Source: a virus. Taken from it: 26,146 bases of DNA. Location of the stretch: IMG/VR virus record IMGVR_UViG_3300030329_002620, positions 1 through 26,146 of that record. One strand, given 5' to 3'. How positions within the stretch are numbered: position 1 is the first letter of the stretch; the number at the start of each line of letters is the position of its first letter. Of the stretch, positions 21,791 to 26,146 are shown piece after piece. The translations under genes and the position numbers were made by a program. Under the pieces are notes generated by a model. The model saw only the letters and a list, made by a program, of their open reading frames with translations. It was not told the DNA's origin and searched no databases.

Positions 21791-22970
21791 ATGCCTTCTT
21801 CCGATAATTATTTACATCAAAGACTTCTGCTTTTTTCTCTTTGAAATGGGTGCGATCCGCACCAGTGTCTATCTTCTTAACATAAACGCTATCTGTTATT
21901 TTAATGCTGCTATGCCCCATTTGATCGGTGGTATAACGCTCATCAAAGTTCATGCGTGTGATAGATGCAAAGTAATTACGCATGGCTTTCCAGGTAATTC
22001 TTGGCACACCAGCTTTTTGTATTGCCTTTTCTATTTCACGTTGCATCTTACTATGGCTACACCAAGGGTTTATCGACCCCTCATTTTTGCTAGGCCAAAT
22101 GTAACAATCATCTTTTGTCATGCTTGGATCACAGGATAGCTTATACTTTTTAAGCTCCAGCAAGAGCACAGGATCAATGTCCAGCCCCCTATTCCCAGCC
22201 TCAGTCTTAGGCTCAGGCTTTACATATTCTACTGTGCCTTCTGTAATGTCTTTAAGGGCTATTGTTTTGTTGACGACACATAACTGTTCATCAAAGTTAA
22301 TATCGCCCCATTGTAGCGCCCTCTGCTCTCCCTGACGCATACCCATTCGTGCAGCAAACATCAAAGCTAATGACCATTCAGGATCAGCCGCATCAATGAT
22401 TTTCTGGATATTTTCTGGATGAATATGATCGCCTGTAATCTTTGGCTTGCTTTCTTTCTGCCCAATAATATCCTGGGAAACATGTATATTTCTACATGGG
22501 TTACTTTCCCTGCACTCAATAGTAACAGCACGATCAAGCATAATACTAAAATATCGAAAATAACTTCTTGCTGTTTTGCTTGTGCGATTATGTGTAAGGC
22601 TTGGAAAAATCTGCGTAATAAGATGAGAAGCTTTTAAATCTTTTACAAGCACATCACGCAATGGCTTGTATAGGTTCCTCTTATTAAGCGACACGGCTGG
22701 TATGTCTAAAATGGCATTGATAGCTCTTAATACATTTCGCCTATCTTTTTTCACAGAAGATTCATAGTGATTGTATAAATCGCCAAATGTGTATTCATCT
22801 GTCTCTACGAATACTCTGCTTTGTTGCGATTCTAATCTTTCCTTTTCAGCTAAAGCTTCTTCAATTGTTTTTTTAAAAATACGCTTTCTTTTATTATATT
22901 GATTTCTATATATTAATTGATACTGGCCTTTGTTAGCACCAGTACCGACAAGATTTATTCTTATTTCCAT
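21789..22970 (-). CDS. int: Tyrosine-recombinase integrase
   Basis: 393 residues from ATG 22970, chosen because GGAGAAG precedes it at normal spacing; TTG 23006 upstream lies inside the operator. N-terminal arm-binding domain (about 1-60), SAM-like core-binding domain (about 61-175), catalytic domain after 180. Catalytic residues: Arg 212 (GMRQGE), Lys 255 (PKTEAG), Arg 331 in ITWKAMR, His 353 (QMGHSS) and Tyr 363 (SVYVK). The first His of the usual HxxR box is Trp 327, a departure from consensus. It integrates the phage at a tRNA gene, as attP shows. Confidence 0.95.
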   Translation of the reverse strand: MEIRINLVGTGANKGQYQLIYRNQYNKRKRIFKKTIEEALAEKERLESQQSRVFVETDEYTFGDLYNHYESSVKKDRRNVLRAINAILDIPAVSLNKRNLYKPLRDVLVKDLKASHLITQIFPSLTHNRTSKTARSYFRYFSIMLDRAVTIECRESNPCRNIHVSQDIIGQKESKPKITGDHIHPENIQKIIDAADPEWSLALMFAARMGMRQGEQRALQWGDINFDEQLCVVNKTIALKDITEGTVEYVKPEPKTEAGNRGLDIDPVLLLELKKYKLSCDPSMTKDDCYIWPSKNEGSINPWCSHSKMQREIEKAIQKAGVPRITWKAMRNYFASITRMNFDERYTTDQMGHSSIKITDSVYVKKIDTGADRTHFKEKKAEVFDVNNYRKKA

Positions 22971-22989
22971 TTTCTTCTCCGCTGTTAAA

Positions 22990-23034
22990 TTGACGTAAGA
23001 CGACAACTATACATCGCGTAAGAAGTAAATTCAA
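22990..23034 (-). promoter_or_regulatory. Integrase promoter with operator at the transcription start
   Basis: Minus strand TTGAAT (23034-23029) - 17 bp - TATAGT (23011-23006). The 17-bp operator-like site (plus strand TTGACGTAAGACGACAA, 22990-23006; 14 of 17 matches to the best site) follows the -10 directly and would cover the start point. It runs into the leader GTCAATTTAACAGCGGAGAA (22994-22975) shared with the 11401 gene. Confidence 0.72.
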
Positions 23035-23040
23035 GTTTCA

Positions 23041-23264
23041 TTGCCTGCGACCATCCACTTAGGTGGATACAATTTTACGCTTTTTTTGCGTAAGTCATTG
23101 ATTTTATGGTAGGCGAGGCAGGACTCGAACCTGCGACCATAGCGATGTAAAGCTACAGTACGCCATATTTTCCAATAAAACAAGCTATATAGAGTTATGC
23201 AGGGAAAGTATGATTATGCAAAGTTATGCAGAACTGGATACGGTTTGCCTGCGACCATCCACTT
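23041..23264. other. attP: Phage attachment site attP with arm-type direct repeats
   Basis: The exact 20-mer TTGCCTGCGACCATCCACTT occurs at 23041-23060 and 23245-23264, about 100 bp on either side of a tRNA 3' end (23107-23151). Its core CCTGCGACCAT also occurs in the tRNA part (23130-23140). TTATGCA occurs three times at 23195, 23214 and 23224. A 6-bp hairpin ATCCAC-TTAG-GTGGAT follows the left repeat. Flanking arm sites plus a tRNA core next to int is the standard attP structure. Confidence 0.8.
23107..23151 (-). other. 3' end of a tRNA gene (core of attP), not a complete tRNA
   Basis: Read leftward, it contains the variable loop TGGTC, T arm GCAGG-TTCGAGT-CCTGC, acceptor strand CTCGCCT, discriminator A and CCA. 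There is no D arm and no 5' acceptor strand, and the anticodon stem does not pair cleanly, so identity to the host gene probably ends near the anticodon loop. After integration this segment would restore the host tRNA. I cannot name the amino acid. Confidence 0.8.
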
Positions 23265-23273
23265 TTATAGGGA

Positions 23274-23726
23274 TTACACCGCGATCTCAAAATGTGGACA
23301 GTCTATAAAAACTCGCCTATTTTGTGAACGTCTAAGGTCAGCATATTCATTCATAAGATCTTCAGCTGTACCCTCATGGTCAGTTAAATTCTTATGCCAG
23401 CCAGCACCCCATCTTAAAGGCAAGCCAATAGCTTTTGCTGATGCTTTCATTGCGTCTGCGATTTCATCGTAAACACCAATTTCCCAGCAAACCTCGCCAT
23501 CTATATAAGCCACCAGGTCTACAGCATTACCATCAATGTGTTTTGATTTGAGCGTTTGGCTGCGCTTCTGGTCATACAATTGCTGCTGACGTTCCTGGGA
23601 GCGCAGCCCTTCTGTTACGCCAAAGTCTACTGTGGTCTTAATAATAGCGTCATGGACGCAACGAACCAACATTGGATTTACACCCTCTAATCTAGTGAGT
23701 GATCTTTGTGATAATTTAAATGCCAT
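23274..23726 (-). CDS. Endolysin, peptidase M15 (D-alanyl/L-alanyl-D-glutamate peptidase type)
   Basis: 150 residues from ATG 23726 with AGGAGA upstream. Zinc-binding motifs of M15 peptidases are visible: SKHIDGNAVDLVAY (His 63, Asp 70) and the C-terminal DCPHFEI (His 145). VTEGLRSQERQQQLY at 37-51 is also typical. It cuts peptide cross-links of the cell wall at lysis. No signal peptide is present, so export should depend on the holin next door. Last gene of the leftward late transcript before attP. Confidence 0.93.
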   Translation of the reverse strand: MAFKLSQRSLTRLEGVNPMLVRCVHDAIIKTTVDFGVTEGLRSQERQQQLYDQKRSQTLKSKHIDGNAVDLVAYIDGEVCWEIGVYDEIADAMKASAKAIGLPLRWGAGWHKNLTDHEGTAEDLMNEYADLRRSQNRRVFIDCPHFEIAV

Positions 23727-23734
23727 AATTTCTC

Positions 23735-24112
23735 CTATCCTTTAAATTTAGAAATCCCTCTTAAACCAAAACTACTCGCAATTGATGCGTACATTCCAAC
23801 CTGTACCCATGTTGGGCAGTTAGATAAATTCTCAAAACCAGCTGCCATTATGGGCTGAACAATTGGGATAAAATTTCCTACTAGAATAAGCACAAAAACA
23901 ATTGTCCAAAGCTCATCCTTCCAGCTGTCTTTGCTGGCAGTCGCCATGATCTTTTCCCAGCCAGCTTCATGTGTTGCAGCTGTTTTCATTATCTCTGCTT
24001 TAGCTACGGCCTCTGCTTTTTTTATTTCAGCTGCGCTGCGTTGCCCTTCAACCTTTCCATCCAGGTAAGTTGCTGCAAGGTTTCCTACTGTTCCTAAAAT
24101 TTTTAAAATCAT
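23735..24112 (-). CDS. Holin (3TM holin family candidate)
   Basis: 125 residues from ATG 24112 (ATGA overlap with the preceding gene; GGGGAAAAG upstream). A charged, Ala/Glu/Lys-rich helix (about 20-60) is followed by SWKDELWTIVFVLILVGNFI, a membrane segment, and another hydrophobic part ending in QVGMYASIASSFGLRG. WKDE before a membrane helix and SFGxRG at the end are typical of the gene-transfer-agent/phage holin of the 3TM family. It forms the membrane lesion releasing endolysin. Confidence 0.8.
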   Translation of the reverse strand: MILKILGTVGNLAATYLDGKVEGQRSAAEIKKAEAVAKAEIMKTAATHEAGWEKIMATASKDSWKDELWTIVFVLILVGNFIPIVQPIMAAGFENLSNCPTWVQVGMYASIASSFGLRGISKFKG

Positions 24113-24306
24113 TTCTTTTCCCCATTCATCCAGATCCCAAAACATCCTGTCAAAGCACCCATACAAACAGATACTAACCCACTTTGCTGAATTGTAGGAT
24201 TGTCTAATGCCATGTACCAATGAACGCTTTGATAAGTAAGTATTGTTACAACAAGCATCATTAGCCTGGGGAATATCTTGTAATTATCAATAAAAGTTTG
24301 TGCCAT
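24109..24306 (-). CDS. Two-span small membrane protein, lysis accessory
   Basis: 65 residues from ATG 24306, with GAGGT upstream. MAQTFIDNYKIFPRLMMLVV starts the first membrane segment (about 12-30). A second lies at about 42-60 (GLVSVCMGALTGCFGIWM). The motif NYKIFPRLMML is one I recognise from lysis regions of other phages. It may be a second holin or antiholin. Coupled to the holin gene. Confidence 0.7.
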   Translation of the reverse strand: MAQTFIDNYKIFPRLMMLVVTILTYQSVHWYMALDNPTIQQSGLVSVCMGALTGCFGIWMNGEKK

Positions 24307-24310
24307 TTAA

Positions 24311-24403
24311 TTACCTCAAAAATAACCAGGGTGGGGGAAAATAGATGCACCAGAGATAACTAAGAAAGATACTGATGATAAGTAGGAGTGTTTCAACTTG
24401 CAT
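24311..24403 (-). CDS. 30-residue membrane peptide
   Basis: ATG 24403 lies inside the end of the preceding gene and the TAA at 24311 falls in the Shine-Dalgarno of the next (GAGGTAA). The product begins MQVETLLLIISIFLSYLWCI and ends FPPPWLFLR: one transmembrane helix with an aromatic/proline tail. The tight packing supports it, though it has no clear Shine-Dalgarno. Role unknown, possibly a lysis accessory peptide. Confidence 0.45.
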   Translation of the reverse strand: MQVETLLLIISIFLSYLWCIYFPPPWLFLR

Positions 24404-24881
24404 CCTGTTTTTTCTTCAACCAAACAATGAATATGATGAAGCCAATAACGGTGACAAAAAGAAGAAACATAAAGAAACCTTCAACAATTTGCTGTTTCAA
24501 CTTTTGAGCTTTATAGATATTCTCAGTCCTGACTTTTCTGATACGAGCTTCTTCTTTTAAAACGTCTTCCCAGGCTTTCACTCCCCACGACATTTTAATT
24601 TGCATTTCAAGAGCGTAGCGCATTTCTGCACATTTCTTTTGTGCGATCACGGATTGCACGGCTGCATTTTCAACCGTGTCACCAGATAAAAATTTACGGT
24701 AGAACGGTGGGTTTTTTGTCGATTTTACCGCTTCGTCAATGTCACTGGTTGCGCGCATCCATCTTGAGAGATCAGAACCCATGCTTTCAATGTCACGCCC
24801 CATTGCAAACGCTTTTTTCAAATTATTAAAAGCGGAAGTGGCCGTGGTCAACACAGCCCCAACTGTGACAGGATCAAACAT
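24393..24881 (-). CDS. Membrane-anchored phage protein with coiled-coil, unknown
   Basis: 162 residues from ATG 24881. Begins MFDPVTVGAVLTTATSAFNN LKKAFAMG, then ESMGSDLSRWM, a Lys/Glu-rich helix (about 75-135), and a single membrane helix at about 136-156 (FFMFLLFVTVIGFIIFIVWL). I recognise the DPVTxxxxxxxAFxxxKKxFxxGxxxESMxxDLxRWM pattern from hypothetical proteins of marine phages. A C-terminal rather than N-terminal anchor argues against a standard Rz spanin. Lysis or virion function remains open. Confidence 0.65.
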   Translation of the reverse strand: MFDPVTVGAVLTTATSAFNNLKKAFAMGRDIESMGSDLSRWMRATSDIDEAVKSTKNPPFYRKFLSGDTVENAAVQSVIAQKKCAEMRYALEMQIKMSWGVKAWEDVLKEEARIRKVRTENIYKAQKLKQQIVEGFFMFLLFVTVIGFIIFIVWLKKKQDAS

Positions 24882-24886
24882 TTTAA

Positions 24887-25060
24887 TTAAGTTCGGATGA
24901 CCAAAGAGATTAATAATAATATGGTTGAGCCAGCTGAACCAATCAGGATCATTTCCAGGCGTTTAATAGCCTTCGTTAAGGTGTCTAGTCTGGTATCATT
25001 AACGGCCTTGTACGTTTCGAAATCGGAGCGTAACCGTCTTATATCATCCAGTTCAGTCAC
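24887..25060 (-). CDS. Small coiled-coil/membrane protein (XhlA-like layout)
   Basis: 57 residues. GTG 25060 overlaps the preceding TGA (GTGA). Residues 1-35 are a charged heptad-like helix (TELDDIRRLRSDFETYKAVN ...), and residues about 37-55 are a transmembrane helix (MILIGSAGSTILLLISLVI). This is the layout of XhlA-type hemolysin/lysis proteins. The gene lies in the lysis module five bases before the next gene. Confidence 0.65.
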   Translation of the reverse strand: MTELDDIRRLRSDFETYKAVNDTRLDTLTKAIKRLEMILIGSAGSTILLLISLVIRT

Positions 25061-25380
25061 CAGGGTTTTCCTCTTGCTGTTACTGGTGCTTTGCTTAGTG
25101 CTATTTGTGCAGCAATACTATCCTCTATTTCTTTTACCTTGTACGATCCCATAATAGCCTTACACCAAGCGATACAATTAGCTTCTGTCACATCATTATA
25201 GGGAATAAAATCTCCTGCTGGTTCTGGTATGTTAATTGATCCATAGGATCTACCGCTATGCACCACATCATCGACCGTCTCTTTATCTGTGCATTCCCAG
25301 TGTAACTGATGGATTTGATTTGCACCTTTTGATCCATCAATAGTTCGTTCGGTATTTACGATTGTCCATGTTGCTGCCAT
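25057..25380 (-). CDS. DUF7936-like phage protein beside the tail fibre
   Basis: 107 residues from ATG 25380 with AAGGAT upstream. Starts MAATWTIVNTERTIDGSKGA, then QIHQLHWECTDKE, IPYNDVTEANCIAWCKAIMG and ends GKPW. The pattern ATWTI...HW...FIPYxxxTExxxxxW...PW is one I associate with a small domain family near tail fibre genes (DUF7936). It may be a tail fibre assembly or attachment protein. No enzyme motif. Confidence 0.65.
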   Translation of the reverse strand: MAATWTIVNTERTIDGSKGANQIHQLHWECTDKETVDDVVHSGRSYGSINIPEPAGDFIPYNDVTEANCIAWCKAIMGSYKVKEIEDSIAAQIALSKAPVTARGKPW

Positions 25381-25381
25381 A

Positions 25382-26146
25382 TTAAGATCCTTCCAATTTA
25401 ACGATTCTTGCTTCTAATTCTTGAATGGTCTTGACCAAGAGAGGTACAAGTTTACTATGATCTATAGACTGATGACTTGGTACAGATCGTGTTCCCATTA
25501 CTGCTTCTTTAGTTACATTTCCTTCGCTATCTCTTTCCACTGGCGAAACTTCATACCTCTCGTCACGCATTGCATCTTTTTCTCCTTCAATAGCTTCTGG
25601 AACTATAGAAGAAACTTCATGGGCTAAGAAACCATCCACTAAGGTATTAGTGTCGTCTATTTTCCAATTAAATCGTGCAGGTTTTAACTGCTTCAATCGT
25701 GTTGTAGCATCCCAATCATAAGATATATTTTCTTTTAGGCGATAGTCAGAAGATGTAACAAAACTTGTGGCAGTTGTTGAAGTGTTGATACCCCCAATGT
25801 AAGTTCCATTATGGTAATGAAGATTAACATTTTGTGACCCTGTATCACCACTAGCTCTTGAAAAAGACATTTGAGCAAAACTGTTATCATGTGATATTGC
25901 CATTCCACCACTAGAACTAGTCCAAGCACCAGTACCAAACATCACAGTACCACCATTAAAATAGCTGTCTCCACCAGCCCTAATTTGAACGGTGGTTGTA
26001 TCTACATTTTTGATACGTAATCTTCCTTCATTAACGTCATTTGTAGATAATTCAAAAGTATCTTTACCATCTGTGTTTGGAGAGCAAACAATTCCCCCAT
26101 TTACATCTAATGTATTATTCGGAGAAGTTGTGCCAATACCAACATT
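25382..26146 (-). CDS. Tail fibre, C-terminal part with S74 intramolecular chaperone
   Basis: Open from the window edge to TAA 25382; about 254 residues are visible and the N-terminus lies outside. The visible part starts NVGIGTTSPNNTLDVNGG, a repeat unit typical of beta-helical fibres. Then come Ser/Gly-rich beta segments and SSDYRLKENISYDW, the hallmark of the S74 peptidase/chaperone domain, whose self-cleavage is expected near SSD. The end is a coiled coil (LVKTIQELEARIVKLEGS). The domain trimerises the fibre and then cuts itself off. Fibres of this type bind host receptors. Confidence 0.9.
   Translation of the reverse strand, partial: NVGIGTTSPNNTLDVNGGIVCSPNTDGKDTFELSTNDVNEGRLRIKNVDTTTVQIRAGGDSYFNGGTVMFGTGAWTSSSGGMAISHDNSFAQMSFSRASGDTGSQNVNLHYHNGTYIGGINTSTTATSFVTSSDYRLKENISYDWDATTRLKQLKPARFNWKIDDTNTLVDGFLAHEVSSIVPEAIEGEKDAMRDERYEVSPVERDSEGNVTKEAVMGTRSVPSHQSIDHSKLVPLLVKTIQELEARIVKLEGS

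Noticed and set aside
23107-23190. Complete tRNA gene
   Set aside because: Only the T arm, variable loop and 3' acceptor with CCA are present. No D arm or 5' acceptor strand is found upstream.
24897-25154. 85-codon rightward frame in the lysis module
   Set aside because: It runs opposite to all neighbours and overlaps the well-supported 57-residue coiled-coil/membrane gene on the other strand.

Overview
The window is most of a temperate, podovirus-like (short-tailed) phage genome. The late genes form a head/tail set of the type found in T7-like and BPP-1-like podoviruses: small and large terminase, portal, Bbp19-like protein, scaffold, capsid, tail tubular A and B, gp14-like internal virion protein. 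The base composition is AT-leaning, and the lysis and regulatory proteins look proteobacterial. I suspect an alphaproteobacterial host, but the sequence does not prove it.

Layout. Positions 1-10667 hold a compact leftward late operon. It runs from the small terminase (10667) down to a truncated gene at the left edge, mostly with ATGA or TAATG stop/start overlaps. The capsid gene is interrupted near its 3' end by a 249-nt group I intron (4157-4405). Positions 10668-11400 are intergenic: a leader hairpin in front of the terminase genes, an AT-rich repeat cluster and an operator/promoter. A short rightward cassette of small unknown proteins follows (11401-12702). It faces a leftward block (12717-15394) with a DUF6362-like protein, two tiny zinc-ribbon proteins, a DNA methyltransferase, a VRR-NUC nuclease and a Cro-like protein. 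The lysogeny switch is at 15395-15571. The repressor and the recombination/early operon run rightward to 21127: a MarR-like protein, a PD-(D/E)XK nuclease, a putative annealing protein, an excisionase-like protein, a zinc ribbon and two conserved phage proteins.

Positions 21128-21762 hold an extraordinary hierarchical GTTNN pentamer array, closed by a terminator. The integrase (leftward) and attP follow. attP contains the 3' end of a tRNA gene flanked by 20-bp direct repeats. From 23274 to the right edge lie leftward lysis genes, small membrane proteins and a tail fibre with a C-terminal S74 chaperone domain that runs off the window.

Because phage genes lie on both sides of a single tRNA 3' end, this looks like attP of a free or circularised phage rather than an integrated prophage. 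The left and right edges would then be two parts of one leftward late operon joined through sequence outside the window. Six related 17-bp operator-like sites (best TTGACGTTAAACGTCAA) lie at the switch, at the int promoter, at the early promoters and in front of the late leader. They suggest that one repressor controls the whole circuit.
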